The notes under the pieces were generated by a model. The model did no database searches. It saw nothing but the letters and a program-made list of their open reading frames with translations, and was not told where the DNA came from. A DNA stretch of 64,000 bases from Halorubrum laminariae (GTDB lineage: Archaea > Halobacteriota > Halobacteria > Halobacteriales > Haloferacaceae), in contig NZ_JANHDL010000007.1 in NCBI RefSeq assembly GCF_024494655.1, positions 62,001 through 126,000 of the forward strand. Reading direction: 5' to 3'. Position numbers and translations under genes: made by a program. How positions within the stretch are numbered: the stretch's first letter is position 1; every line of letters starts with the position of its first letter. Shown one piece after another: positions 16,553-25,970 of the stretch.

Positions 16553-17461
16553 CTACGACGGCGACATCTGGATGTTGAGGCTCTTCTGGACGAGTTGAGT
16601 GAACGCCATCGAACACAGGAAATACCAGAGGATCCACATCTGGATCGGGCCGACGATGCCCGCGTCCCAAGTGACGGCCCCGGCGATCGGAACGATCATC
16701 TCCTGTGCGGCGACCGCCGGGTACGCCGGGTCCGAACCGCGGTAGCCGATCACCCAGAACATCCAGAGGAACGCCGGGATCGTGAGGAACATGATCCACA
16801 CCATCGGGCGGAACTGCTCTTTGAACATGCCGAGCTGATCGCCCATGGCGTCCATCTGCTCCTCTTGGATGGCGTCGAGTTCGGCCTGGTCGTCGCGCTC
16901 TTTGGCGTCCTTCCGGCGCTCTTGGATCTCTTTCATCCGATCTTGATACGCGCTCATCTTCTCCATGTCCATGAGCCCCGCGCGCAACAGCGTGGAGTAC
17001 AGTCCGGTCGCGAGCGCGATCACCATCACCACGACGTAGAAGGGAACGATGTTCAACAGGGGTCCGAGAACCACATCGATCGAACCGGCGATCGCGTTTC
17101 GAACCGGGTTGACAGCGTAGCCGACGAAGGCTCCGATCGTCGCGACCCCCGCGATCTTGTCCCATTTCGTCCACGATGTCGTCTCCGGCGTCTCGCCACC
17201 GCTGCCGGACGAGCTGCCGTCACCGTCCTCCGACAGGCCCGATTTGATCGCGTCCGTGTCGGCCAGCGCGAAGCCGATCTCGCCGTCGACGAGGATTTCT
17301 TTCTCGATGAGTCGGCCCCACTGGCCGCTCGTGATCTCGTCGCGGACGTCGATCCACTGGACCTCGCCGTCGGTGGCGCGGTCGAGAACGACCTCGATCG
17401 CGTCTCGCATCTCGCCGTCCTCGCGGACGAGCGAGCGGACCCGCCGTTCGACCTTGCTCAT
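16553..17461 (-). CDS. EMC3/TMCO1-like membrane protein (DUF106, YidC/Oxa1/Get1 superfamily)
   Basis: A 302-aa membrane protein of the archaeal Oxa1-superfamily branch thought to help insert membrane proteins. An N-terminal cytosolic domain (about 1-100) ends in a Ser/Gly linker. Hydrophobic segments follow at about 105-160, then a charged coiled coil (MEKMSAYQDRMKEIQERRKD and beyond, about 170-215), then two or three helices rich in Trp and Met. This core-coiled-coil-core order is the superfamily signature. It lies 78 bp downstream of adk on the same strand, the conserved archaeal neighbourhood near secY. Confidence 0.85.
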   Translation of the reverse strand: MSKVERRVRSLVREDGEMRDAIEVVLDRATDGEVQWIDVRDEITSGQWGRLIEKEILVDGEIGFALADTDAIKSGLSEDGDGSSSGSGGETPETTSWTKWDKIAGVATIGAFVGYAVNPVRNAIAGSIDVVLGPLLNIVPFYVVVMVIALATGLYSTLLRAGLMDMEKMSAYQDRMKEIQERRKDAKERDDQAELDAIQEEQMDAMGDQLGMFKEQFRPMVWIMFLTIPAFLWMFWVIGYRGSDPAYPAVAAQEMIVPIAGAVTWDAGIVGPIQMWILWYFLCSMAFTQLVQKSLNIQMSPS

Positions 17462-17539
17462 TAGCGGCCGGTTAGCGGCCGACAGTTAAGAACCTTGTAG
17501 GATCGGTGTCGATCGCTGCGACGACTCCAAGCGTTTGAC

Positions 17540-18163
17540 CTACTCGCCGAGCGCGTCGCGGATATGGTCGAAGACCTCGTCCGGGGCCGCCTCGCCGTCG
17601 ACCTCGACGAGGTCGCCCTCGTCGCGGAAGTGCTCGATGACGGGCTCGGTGTTCTCGTAGAAGACTTCGAGTCGTTCGCGTGCGGTCTCTTCGGTGTCGT
17701 CGTCGCGCTGGATCAGATCGCCGCCGCACTCGTCGCAGACGCCCGCTTCCTCCGGCGGCTGGAAGTCGACGTGGAAGTTCGCGCCGCAGTCGTCACAGAC
17801 GCGACGGCCGGTGAGCCGGTCGACGAGCACCTCCTCGTCGACGTCGAGGAGAACTACAGCGTCGAGGTCGGTTATCTCAGAGAGGTACTCGGCCTGATCG
17901 AGGTTGCGCGGGTAGCCGTCGAGGACGAACCCGTCGGCGTCGGCGAGCGCGGCCTCGACGATCTCGTTGACCACCGGGTCGGGCACGAGTTCGCCCGCCT
18001 CCATGAACGAGCGCGGCGTGCCGTACTCGGTCTCCATGTCTTTGTTCGCGCGGAGCGCGTCGCCCGTCGTGACGTGCTCGACGCCGTACTCGTCGGCGAG
18101 CTTCGCGCTCTGCGTTCCTTTTCCGGCACCCGGTGCACCCAGCAGAAGAATTCGGTGACTCAT
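17540..18163 (-). CDS. adk: Adenylate kinase, zinc-lid type
   Basis: Interconverts ATP plus AMP with two ADP. Seen: P loop [12 protein letters not shown]-site [13 protein letters not shown], and the lid with [12 protein letters not shown] and GVCDECGGD, a four-Cys zinc site. Length 207 aa is normal for the bacterial-type enzyme found in haloarchaea. The gene heads the adk to EMC3-like pair. secY, its usual upstream neighbour, is not adjacent here; a GNAT/Usp pair lies upstream instead. Confidence 0.96.
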   Translation of the reverse strand: MSHRILLLGAPGAGKGTQSAKLADEYGVEHVTTGDALRANKDMETEYGTPRSFMEAGELVPDPVVNEIVEAALADADGFVLDGYPRNLDQAEYLSEITDLDAVVLLDVDEEVLVDRLTGRRVCDDCGANFHVDFQPPEEAGVCDECGGDLIQRDDDTEETARERLEVFYENTEPVIEHFRDEGDLVEVDGEAAPDEVFDHIRDALGE

Positions 18164-18228
18164 ATCGATGCGCTCGCTCGCCCGACGTAAAAGGGTTGAA
18201 GATCCCGTCTCGCCCCGACGAGGTGGGG

Positions 18229-18771
18229 TCAGCCGGCGTCGTCGGTCAGCCGAAGCCCCATTTCGAGTTCGAAGCTCTCGGCGTTTGAGGTCTCAAAGCC
18301 GATCTTCTTGTACAGCGAGACGGCGGCGCGGTTCCACCGCTCGACGGTGAGCCACACTTTCTCGACGCCGGCAGCCTGCCCGTGTCCGAGCAGTCCCCGA
18401 ATGAGGTGTGTACCGATCCCGGCGCGCTGGTACGTCTGGTGGACGAAGATCGCGAGTTCGTAGGCGTCTTCGTCTGGGACCAGTGTCGCGTGTCCGGCTA
18501 CCTCGTCGTCACACCACGCAATCACGTTGTAGCAGTCACTGCCGAGGATCGCGTCGAGCCACTCCCGGATACGGGGCTCGCCGCTCGGCGGGATACCCTG
18601 TGCGCGGTCGGCGGGATCGAAGGTGTCGTACATCTGGACGAGCGCTTCGTATCCCTCGTCTGACCCCTCGTACGGACGTATCTCGATGGTCCGTTCCTCT
18701 CGATCGGTGAACGAGGTCGGGGGGGTGGGGAAGTCGTCTGCCACCGCGTCCGGATACGTTCGATCGGTCAT
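18229..18771 (-). CDS. GNAT-family N-acetyltransferase
   Basis: A 180-aa acetyltransferase of unknown substrate. The acetyl-CoA motif A is clear ([22 protein letters not shown], with Q-x2-G-x-G), followed by motif B ([22 protein letters not shown]). Motif D is seen in [11 protein letters not shown]. The long in-frame upstream extension is Arg/Ser-rich and spurious, so the ATG at 18771 is chosen. It overlaps the Usp stop (ATGA), so it is co-translated with a stress protein. Confidence 0.88.
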   Translation of the reverse strand: MTDRTYPDAVADDFPTPPTSFTDREERTIEIRPYEGSDEGYEALVQMYDTFDPADRAQGIPPSGEPRIREWLDAILGSDCYNVIAWCDDEVAGHATLVPDEDAYELAIFVHQTYQRAGIGTHLIRGLLGHGQAAGVEKVWLTVERWNRAAVSLYKKIGFETSNAESFELEMGLRLTDDAG

Positions 18772-19136
18772 CTGACCAGCGTGACTGACGTCTTGGCGTT
18801 CAACAGGACGAACTCGGCGATCGACCCGAGCGTGATCTTCCCCATCGGGCTGGTGTGGCCCCCGCCGAGCACGATCTCGTCGAACCCCTCGGTCTCGGCG
18901 AGTTCGACGAGACGGCTGCCCGGATCGCCCTCCACCCTCCGCACGTCGGCGTCGATTCCGGCTTCCGCGACGGCCGCTTCGACTCGTGTGATAACTTCCT
19001 CTATCGGCGGGTCGGCGTCCTCGTTGTCGACTACGGCGACGGTGAGATCGTCGTTCGCAACCGCTGCACGCTCGACGGTGCGGTCGAGCGCGCGGAACGA
19101 GTCGTCGCTGCCGCCAATCCCGCAGAGCACCTTCAT
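18768..19136 (-). CDS. Universal stress protein, single domain
   Basis: A 122-aa compact Usp. The start strand MKVLCGIGGSDDS and the ATP-binding pattern G-x2-G-x9-G-S (in GGGHTSPMGKITLGSIAEFVL, about 92-112) are complete, so it probably binds ATP. It is unusually short, lacking the usual mid-domain helix length. The stop overlaps the GNAT start. It may act as a stress sensor or chaperone; no direct function can be stated. Confidence 0.9.
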   Translation of the reverse strand: MKVLCGIGGSDDSFRALDRTVERAAVANDDLTVAVVDNEDADPPIEEVITRVEAAVAEAGIDADVRRVEGDPGSRLVELAETEGFDEIVLGGGHTSPMGKITLGSIAEFVLLNAKTSVTLVR

Positions 19137-19222
19137 GCGTGCACGTTCTCTCCCCGGTACAAAAATCGTTCTCTGACGGGTGAGCCAGCTGTGGATTCGA
19201 AGAGAACGAGACTGTCGGACAG

Positions 19223-19230
19223 TATATATA
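19223..19230 (+). promoter_or_regulatory. TATA box for the 19274 operon
   Basis: TATATATA, centred about 47 nt before the ATG at 19274, predicts a start near 19252 and a leader of about 22 nt. It is the strongest TATA element in this 137-bp divergent gap and lies in a locally AT-rich patch. The Usp gene on the other strand starts at 19136, too far for it to serve directly. Confidence 0.6.
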
Positions 19231-19273
19231 ATCCACCGACAACCCTTTTGTTCAGGATGGAGTTCGTACTAAT

Positions 19274-20050
19274 ATGAACGATCGAACCGATCCGTCACCG
19301 GCGGCAAACGGCCAAGGATCGGACGCCTCCTCGACGTCGAACGCGGATCCTCTAGCGGGTGCGGATACAGACGAGCCGAGCGATGAGAGCGGCGCAACGA
19401 ACGCGGACACCGGTGGATCGACGGTCGACGGCGACGAGAACTCTCGTGATGCGGACGAGGCTGACGGCGACGCGAACGAGACTGACGGCGACGTGAACGA
19501 GACTGACGGCGACGCGAACGCACCGCCGGACGTCCGCAAGTACGAGCGGTTCAAGAAAATGGACGGGGCCCGGTACGAGCGCGTCAACGAGTTCCTCCGA
19601 GACCGGACGTACATCACCGCCCGCGAGTGGGCGATCGCGCGGCTGTGTGCCGACTTCCGGACCGAGACGGGCGTCGAGATGACGAAGATCGGCGAGAACC
19701 TCCCCGACTTGGTCCCCTTTATGACGGACACGTACACGCCGCAGGCGGTCAATCAGGCACGGTACTCCTTCGAGCAGAAGGTGACGAAGGCGGGAGCGAC
19801 GTTCCTCTACGGGGCGATGTCTGGGTTCTTCACCGCGGAGGATCTCGACGAGATGATGTACGAGGTGACCGAGGTCGCGAAGTTCCTCTTGGAGGTCGAA
19901 GGCGTCGACCTCGCGGTCGCGGACGAACTCGAAGCCGAAGACCGGATCAGCGAGGTGATGCGCGACGTTCGGGCCTCCTCAGCCGATCTTCGCGGCGAGG
20001 AAGTCCGTTGCCCCGAGTGCGGTCACGTCCACGAACCGAGCGAGGAGTGA
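19274..20050 (+). CDS. Conserved haloarchaeal protein (probably DUF5806)
   Basis: A 258-aa protein of unknown function. Residues 1-85 are acidic and low-complexity, with three DGDxNET heptads. The conserved core (about 88-235) is helical, with RKYERFKKMDGARYERVNEFL, TYITAREWAIARLCADFRT and NLPDLVPFMTDTYTPQAVNQA. The tail has a CPECGHVH half-zinc motif. I recall the core as haloarchaeal DUF5806, from memory. It is followed after two bases by a histidine kinase, so the pair is probably co-transcribed. Confidence 0.82.
   Translation: MNDRTDPSPAANGQGSDASSTSNADPLAGADTDEPSDESGATNADTGGSTVDGDENSRDADEADGDANETDGDVNETDGDANAPPDVRKYERFKKMDGARYERVNEFLRDRTYITAREWAIARLCADFRTETGVEMTKIGENLPDLVPFMTDTYTPQAVNQARYSFEQKVTKAGATFLYGAMSGFFTAEDLDEMMYEVTEVAKFLLEVEGVDLAVADELEAEDRISEVMRDVRASSADLRGEEVRCPECGHVHEPSEE
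19461..19523 (+). repeat. Three 21-bp tandem repeats encoding DGDxNET heptads
   Basis: Three in-frame copies of a 21-bp unit beginning CTGACGGCGACG at 19461, 19482 and 19503. The last copy diverges at its end. They encode an acidic linker in the DUF5806-like protein. Copy number changes would keep the frame. Confidence 0.8.
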
Positions 20051-20052
20051 CA

Positions 20053-21597
20053 ATGAACCGTTTTCCCGAGGCATTCGACGGACTTCCAGACCCGGTCGTC
20101 ATCGTCGACACCGACGGAACGATCCAAGCTGCCAACAATCAGACCGAAACCGCCCTCGGGCATTCTCCCGACGAACTCGAAGGGACCGCGATCGAGGACC
20201 TGCTCTTCGACCCAGACGACGGAACCGCCGGAAAGACGCTGAACCGGTACGTCACAGACCCCGAACCGCGGTCGATGTCGGCCAGCCTCGACCTCTGTGC
20301 GCGCCGCGCCGACGGCACCGTCATCCCCGTGACGCTCAGCCTCGGCCCGTTTGAGCGAGATGACCGGTCGTTCCTCGTGATCACCATCGTCGACGACAGG
20401 GCGGAGAAGGCCGAGCGCGCGGCGCTCCACCGCCGGACCGAGACGCTGGAGGCGCTCCACACGGCGACGCAGAACCTCCTAAAGACGACTGACAGGGAGG
20501 TGGCGGCCGAGGCCGCTATCACGTACGTCGAGGACACCCTCGGCCACTCGATCGCCGGACTCTGGCTCTACGACGAGTCGCGGGACGCCCTTGAACCGAT
20601 CGTCTGGACTGACTCCGCGGACGAACTCATCGGAGACCACCCGACGTTCGACGCCGACGAGCGGAGCATCACGTGGGAGGCGTTCGCGTCGGGCGACCCG
20701 AGATACGTCCCTGACACCCACGCCGAGCCAGATCGGTACAACCTGAGTTCACCGATCCGCAGCGAACTGGTCCTCCCGCTCGGCCGGTACGGCGTCATCA
20801 ACATCGGCGCGACGGAGGCCGACGCATTCGACGAGTCAGCGCTCGCCGTCGCCCGGCTCTGGGCGGCGACTGTGACCATGGTGTTCGTCCGTATCGAACG
20901 GGAACGCCAGCTCCGCGAGCACGAGGCAGAGGTGGCCCGCGAACGCGACCGGCTGGAGGAGTTCGCCAGTCTGGTGTCTCACGACCTTCGGAACCCGCTC
21001 AACGTCGCGCGGGGGAACCTCGCACTGATCACAGACCGTCTCGAAACTGAGGGATCGGGGCAGTCGGAACTCGACGCAGTCGTCCGATCGCTCGACCGAA
21101 TGGAGTCGCTCGTCGAGGACATGCTGACGCTCGCGCGACAGGGCGCTGCGATCGACGAACTCGAATGGGTTTCGATCGAATCGGTGGCGGAAGAGGCGTG
21201 GAGCGGCGTCGACACCGCGGACGCCGAACTCGCGATCGAGAGCGACGGTCGTCTTCGCGCCGATCGGAGCCGACTCAGACAGGCCCTCGAAAACCTGTTC
21301 GCGAACGCGGTCGAACACGTCGGGGAGTCGGTCCACGTCACCGTCGGACAGCTCGACGATGGTCGGGGGTTCTACGTCGCCGACAACGGTCCGGGTATTC
21401 CAGAGGACCGCCACGATGAGGTGTTCGAAGCCGGCGTATCGACGGATCCAGAGGGCACGGGATTCGGCCTGAAGATCGTCGACGAGGTGGCTCAGGCACA
21501 CGGCTGGACCGTGTCGATCTTCGCCACCGAGGGCGGCGGCACCCGTTTCGAGTTCAGCGAGGTCGACACCGCCGACGGCGTCGCAGCGGAACAGTGA
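20053..21597 (+). CDS. PAS-GAF sensor histidine kinase
   Basis: A 514-aa cytoplasmic sensor kinase. PAS (about 8-120, VVIVDTDGTIQAANNQTE), GAF-like domain (about 135-285, YVEDTLGHSIAGLWLYDES to LVLPLGRYGVINIGATE), HisKA with phospho-His in LVSHDLRNPLNVARG, and HATPase with ENLFANAVEH, DNGPGIPEDR and GTGFGLKIVDE. No membrane helices and no receiver, so a separate response regulator must exist. The start ATG lies two bases after the DUF5806-like stop. The catalytic half closely resembles that of the LOV kinase at 13902. Confidence 0.9.
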   Translation: MNRFPEAFDGLPDPVVIVDTDGTIQAANNQTETALGHSPDELEGTAIEDLLFDPDDGTAGKTLNRYVTDPEPRSMSASLDLCARRADGTVIPVTLSLGPFERDDRSFLVITIVDDRAEKAERAALHRRTETLEALHTATQNLLKTTDREVAAEAAITYVEDTLGHSIAGLWLYDESRDALEPIVWTDSADELIGDHPTFDADERSITWEAFASGDPRYVPDTHAEPDRYNLSSPIRSELVLPLGRYGVINIGATEADAFDESALAVARLWAATVTMVFVRIERERQLREHEAEVARERDRLEEFASLVSHDLRNPLNVARGNLALITDRLETEGSGQSELDAVVRSLDRMESLVEDMLTLARQGAAIDELEWVSIESVAEEAWSGVDTADAELAIESDGRLRADRSRLRQALENLFANAVEHVGESVHVTVGQLDDGRGFYVADNGPGIPEDRHDEVFEAGVSTDPEGTGFGLKIVDEVAQAHGWTVSIFATEGGGTRFEFSEVDTADGVAAEQ

Positions 21598-21666
21598 TCC
21601 GGCGACCGGCACGGCTCACGTCGACGGCCTGACCGAGACAGTCCACGCACCGCGATCGACGGCCGA

Positions 21667-23454
21667 TCAGTCGTCGGCGGTCGCGTCCCCACCGATCACG
21701 TCCCGATCCATGTCGCCCGCGTCCCGATCGGGCACCGTCCCGTCGTCGTTCCAGCCGCGAATGGCGTAGTACTCCGAGAGGGCTGCCTCGAACCCCTCGA
21801 TCTCGTCAGCGTACGGGAGGGTGTCGTCGTCGCGGTCAAAGCCCCGGGAGTTGTTGAACGCGCGTTCTCGCTCGACGATCCGCGCGCCGAGCGCTTGGAG
21901 GGCCTCGTAGTCGGTGTCGAGCAGCGCCGCGAGCTGGCCGTCAGAGACGATCCCGCGAGAGAACTTACAGACGATCGCCGAATCGAGCGCGGCGTTGCGG
22001 TTCTCCTTTTCGACGAGCTTCGGCGGTTTCCCGTCCAGCCCCTCCGGATCGAGCGCATCGTCGGGGTCGACGAGCGGGTACTCGTACGGGTAGAACTCGC
22101 CGTACATGTGGTCCGCGCCGCGGTTGGCAGTCGCGAACGCGAGGCCCTGTCCGTTGAGGTGTCTCCCGTCGTGTCCCGAAAACGGGAGTCCTTTGACCGT
22201 CCAGTCGTCGGCTCCGAACTCCCCGTGCGCGCGGTGGACGCCCTCGGCGAGCTTGTCGCCGACGCCCTCCCGGTACGCGATCTGCTCGACGATCGACCGC
22301 ACTAGCTCGGCGTTGCCGAACTCGTCTTCGCTCTCCAGAAACATCGAGACGACATCGCCACAGGAGATGGTGTCCATCCCCAGTTCGTCACACAGCTCGT
22401 TCGCGCGCATCACGTCGACGATGTCGTCGACGCCGGCGTTCGATCCGAACGCCATCACCGTCTCGAACTCGGGCCCCTCGGTCTCGACGCCGGTTTCCTC
22501 GTCGCGGGTCGGAAGCTTGCAGGCGAACGCGCACTGCGAGCAGGTTCCCTTCTTGTACTTCTTCTCTTCGACGCGGTCGCCGGAGATTCCCTCGACACCC
22601 TCGAAGGAGGTCTCGGAGAAGTAGTACGACGGGAGTGCGCCGACCTCGTTGGCGAGTTCCGTCACGCTCGCCGTGCCCTGCCGCTTCATGATCGAGTCAG
22701 ACGTGGCCGCGTCGCGGTGGACCGCTGCGGCCTCGTCGGGCCAGTCGAGGTCGATCGCGGCGTCCGCGTCGTCCGCGTCGCTGGACGACATCCGGCTGCC
22801 AGCGGCGCTTCGCGCCGCGTGATCCCCGTCGAAGGTAAGCGCCTTCACACCTTTTGCGCCGAGGACGGCACCGAGTCCGCCGCGACCGAACGCCCGCGTG
22901 TCGGAGGTCATGATCGACGCGAATCGGACGCCGTTTTCACCCGCCGGTCCGATGCAGGCGACGTGTTCGGCCGAGAGGTCGTGGCTCTCGGCGAACCGCT
23001 CGGAAACGGCAGACACCTCGGCTTGCTCGAGGTCTGGCACCGGTTCGAAGGTCACGTCGGGTTCGCCGCCGTCACCGACCTCGCGCACGTGGATCGCGAG
23101 CAACTCGTCGCTCTCGCCGACGATCTCGACGGCGGCGAATCCCGTACCGGTGACGTTTCGCGAGAGGAACCCGCCGGCGTTCGACGAGCAGAGGCCGTTC
23201 GTGAGCGGTGAGAGCGCCGTGGCGGCCATCCGTCCGGTGAAGGAGGTCGTCGAGTGTTGCATCGGCCCCGTCGAGAGGTACAGGCGGTTTTCGGGGCCGA
23301 GCGGGTCGGCGTCGAACGGGATCCGGTCGTACGCGAGCGACGTGTTGAGCCCGCGGCCGCCGACGAACTCGGCGAGGCGGTCGTCGATGGGGGTCGTCGC
23401 GGCCGACCGCTCGGACAGGTCGACCGTGAGGAGCGGCCCCTGTGCGTGTCTCAT
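21667..23454 (-). CDS. AOR-family tungsten-pterin oxidoreductase
   Basis: A 595-aa member of the aldehyde ferredoxin oxidoreductase family, which oxidises aldehydes to acids with ferredoxin as acceptor. Seen: N-terminal LNTSLAYDRIP, FTGRMAATALSPLTNG, SRNVTGTGF, the pterin-loop region FGRGGLGAVLGAKGVKAL (about 189-206), [4Fe-4S] cysteines CSQCAFAC (305, 308, 312) and the fourth in SAIVCKF. The exact aldehyde cannot be told. The start at 23454 (MRHAQG) follows the family. It lies 56 bp downstream of gnd on the same strand. Confidence 0.9.
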   Translation of the reverse strand: MRHAQGPLLTVDLSERSAATTPIDDRLAEFVGGRGLNTSLAYDRIPFDADPLGPENRLYLSTGPMQHSTTSFTGRMAATALSPLTNGLCSSNAGGFLSRNVTGTGFAAVEIVGESDELLAIHVREVGDGGEPDVTFEPVPDLEQAEVSAVSERFAESHDLSAEHVACIGPAGENGVRFASIMTSDTRAFGRGGLGAVLGAKGVKALTFDGDHAARSAAGSRMSSSDADDADAAIDLDWPDEAAAVHRDAATSDSIMKRQGTASVTELANEVGALPSYYFSETSFEGVEGISGDRVEEKKYKKGTCSQCAFACKLPTRDEETGVETEGPEFETVMAFGSNAGVDDIVDVMRANELCDELGMDTISCGDVVSMFLESEDEFGNAELVRSIVEQIAYREGVGDKLAEGVHRAHGEFGADDWTVKGLPFSGHDGRHLNGQGLAFATANRGADHMYGEFYPYEYPLVDPDDALDPEGLDGKPPKLVEKENRNAALDSAIVCKFSRGIVSDGQLAALLDTDYEALQALGARIVERERAFNNSRGFDRDDDTLPYADEIEGFEAALSEYYAIRGWNDDGTVPDRDAGDMDRDVIGGDATADD

Positions 23455-23510
23455 GGGTGTATCTGAGAGTCTCTGGCGATAAAACTCCGGGTGGTCGATG
23501 CGGTCGGTGG

Positions 23511-24434
23511 TCAGCGGCGCGCGACCTCGTGACGACCAAACCCGTATCGGAGTCGGTTGGCGAGTCGCCGCGAGAACCGCCCCTCGTTGCGGGAGTCGAA
23601 CCGCTCGGAGAGCGCCTGGTAGATGAGCGGCACCGGCACCTCCTGTTCGAGCGCCTCCTCGACGGTCCACGTCCCCGTCGAGCCGCCGGCGACGTGGTCC
23701 GCCACGTCGCCGAGGTCCGATCCCTCCTCGCGGAACGCCTCCTCGCAGAGTTCGAGCAGCCACGACCGGATCACCGCGCCGTTGTTCCACGTCCGCGCGA
23801 CCGACTCCATGTCGAGGTCGTACCGGCCCTCAGTGAGCAACTCGAACCCCTCGCCGTACGCCTGCATCAACGCGTACTCGACGCCGTTGTGCACCATCTT
23901 CACGTAGTGGCCCGACCCGGACTCGCCCATCCGGTCGTGGCCGTCCGGCCCGGTCGCCACCGCGTCGAAGACGGGGACCATCGCCTCGTAGGCCCACTCC
24001 GGGCCGCCCACCATCAGTGAGAACCCCTCCTCGGCGCTGGCCGGGCCGCCGGAGGTCCCGCAGTCGAGGTACGCGGCGTCGGTCTTCTCGGCGCGGCGGA
24101 CCGACTCGTGAAACCGGGAGTTCCCGCCGTCGACGACCACGTCGTCGCCTGTAAGATGCGGCTCCAGATCTGCGAGTGTCGCGTCGACCGCGTCGCCCGC
24201 GGGCACCATGAGCCAGATCCGGTTTCCGCCGTCACCCGCGTCGTCGCTCCCATCGCCCCCGCCCAACCGATCGCACAGATCTGCGACCGAGTCAGCCGGC
24301 TCTGCGCCATTTTCGGCCGCCTCTGCGGTCGCCTCCGCGGAGAGGTCGAACGCGACCACGTCGTGGCCCGCGTCCATCGATCGGTTCGCGACGATCTGTC
24401 CCATCCGTCCGAGTCCGATGACACCAAGTTCCAT
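23511..24434 (-). CDS. gnd: 6-phosphogluconate dehydrogenase (decarboxylating)
   Basis: Oxidative decarboxylation of 6-phosphogluconate to ribulose 5-phosphate, which in haloarchaea serves the oxidative pentose phosphate pathway. A 307-aa short form. Seen: dinucleotide fold GVIGLGRMGQ, substrate motifs GGNSRFHES and DCGTSGG, and the catalytic-Lys region GHYVKMVHNGVEYALMQAYGEG. A short insert of Gly/Asp residues (about 80-92) separates the first domain. Cofactor choice is not clear from the sequence. Same strand as the AOR gene and gcv genes but with gaps. Confidence 0.93.
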   Translation of the reverse strand: MELGVIGLGRMGQIVANRSMDAGHDVVAFDLSAEATAEAAENGAEPADSVADLCDRLGGGDGSDDAGDGGNRIWLMVPAGDAVDATLADLEPHLTGDDVVVDGGNSRFHESVRRAEKTDAAYLDCGTSGGPASAEEGFSLMVGGPEWAYEAMVPVFDAVATGPDGHDRMGESGSGHYVKMVHNGVEYALMQAYGEGFELLTEGRYDLDMESVARTWNNGAVIRSWLLELCEEAFREEGSDLGDVADHVAGGSTGTWTVEEALEQEVPVPLIYQALSERFDSRNEGRFSRRLANRLRYGFGRHEVARR

Positions 24435-24539
24435 GTGCGCGGGGTGGGCACCGCTCGCCGTAGTGGTTCCGATCCGCGCGCCGGACGCTCGACGCGCACC
24501 AACGTAGCACGGGGCGCTCCACCGCTCCTCGACGCTCGA

Positions 24540-25970
24540 CTACTCGTCGTCGAGCGCCTGCCAGGAGAGCCGCGGGGTCCGCGCGGCACCGACTTGGTCG
24601 ATCCGACTCGCAGCGGTGCGGTTCGGCGACGTTTCGAGCGCCTCGTCGGTGTCGGCGTACGCGAGGTTGAACGCCTCTGCGAGGTCGTCAAGCGACGATT
24701 TCCCCTCGATCTCCGTCGGCTCTGTCAGCATGGCCTCCGGCACCATCTCCGGCCACTTCGTCGTCGGCGGGTGGACGCCGAAATCCAGCATTCGCTTGGC
24801 CACGTCTGCGGCGTCGCGGTCGCCCGCGGTCGCCGCGAACTCGTGGTGGAACGGCCCGTACGGCACGTCGATATCGATCCGCTCGGCGAGGTAGTTCGCG
24901 TTGAGCACGGCCTTCGCGGCCGCGTCCGCGAGCCCCTCGTCACCGAGGCGAGCGATGTACGCGTACGCCTTGATCAGAACGAGCCAGTTGCCCGCGAACC
25001 CGTGGACCTTCCCGATCGTGTGGTCGGGCTCGAACCGCTCGTAGCCTCCCTCGCCCTCGGTCTTCCGGACGCGAGGCGTGGGGAGGAACTCGGCCAGTTC
25101 GTCGACGACGCCGACGGGTCCCGCGCCGGGGCCGCCGCCGCCGTGCGGCGTCGCGAACGTCTTGTGGACGTTGTAGTGCATCACGTCAAATCCCATGTCG
25201 CCGGGGCGGCCGCGGCCGAGTAGCGCGTTGAGGTTCGCGCCGTCGTAGTAGAGCAGGCCGCCGGCGTCGTGGACGATCTCGGCAATATCGGTGATGTTGC
25301 GCTCGAAGAGCCCAACCGTGTTCGGGTTCGTGAGCATGAGTGCGGCGGTGTCGTCACCCACGGCCGCCTCCAAGGCCTCGACGTCGACGCGACCGTCCTC
25401 GCCAGAGGGTAACTCGACCACGTCGTACCCCGCCGTGGCGGCGGTCGCGAAGTTCGTGCCGTGTGCCGACGCCGGGACGACGACCTCAGAGCGGTCGTTG
25501 CCGTGGTGTTCGTGGTACGCCTTCGCGACGAGGATGCCGGTGAGTTCGCCGGCCGCGCCCGCCGGCGGCTGGAGCGTGACCGCGTCCATCCCGCCGATGT
25601 CGGCGAGGAACTCCTGCAGGCGGTACTGGAGTCCGAGCGTCCCCTGTATCGACCGCCCCGACCGGTCCGGGTGGACGGCGGCGTTCGGATCGGCGGCCAC
25701 GTCTTCGGTGAACTTCGGGTTGTACTTCATCGTGCAGCTCCCGAGCGGATACGGCCCCGAGTCGATCGACCAGGTCATCTGTGAGAGCCGGGTGTAGTGG
25801 CGGGCGATCTCCGGCTCGGAGGGCGCGGGCAGTGTGAGAGAGTCGCGCGTCAGGTCGTCCGGAAGCGGCGACTCCGCGCGCACGTCGACGGTTTCCTCCG
25901 TTTTCTCCGAGAGCAGCGGTTCGTGTACGTTCTCGTCCTCTCGCGTGTATCGCGCCTGATCGTGGATCAC
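24540..25970 (-). CDS. gcvPB: Glycine dehydrogenase (decarboxylating) subunit 2
   Basis: PLP-binding beta subunit of the P protein of the glycine cleavage system. Seen: LYYDGANLNALLG, the Schiff-base Lys in HYNVHKTFATPHGGGGPG and HDAGGLLYYD upstream. 476 aa is normal. It starts with GTG immediately after the gcvPA stop (TGA then GTG), so the two subunits are tightly coupled for stoichiometric assembly. The gcvT gene is not adjacent. Confidence 0.96.
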   Translation of the reverse strand: MIHDQARYTREDENVHEPLLSEKTEETVDVRAESPLPDDLTRDSLTLPAPSEPEIARHYTRLSQMTWSIDSGPYPLGSCTMKYNPKFTEDVAADPNAAVHPDRSGRSIQGTLGLQYRLQEFLADIGGMDAVTLQPPAGAAGELTGILVAKAYHEHHGNDRSEVVVPASAHGTNFATAATAGYDVVELPSGEDGRVDVEALEAAVGDDTAALMLTNPNTVGLFERNITDIAEIVHDAGGLLYYDGANLNALLGRGRPGDMGFDVMHYNVHKTFATPHGGGGPGAGPVGVVDELAEFLPTPRVRKTEGEGGYERFEPDHTIGKVHGFAGNWLVLIKAYAYIARLGDEGLADAAAKAVLNANYLAERIDIDVPYGPFHHEFAATAGDRDAADVAKRMLDFGVHPPTTKWPEMVPEAMLTEPTEIEGKSSLDDLAEAFNLAYADTDEALETSPNRTAASRIDQVGAARTPRLSWQALDDE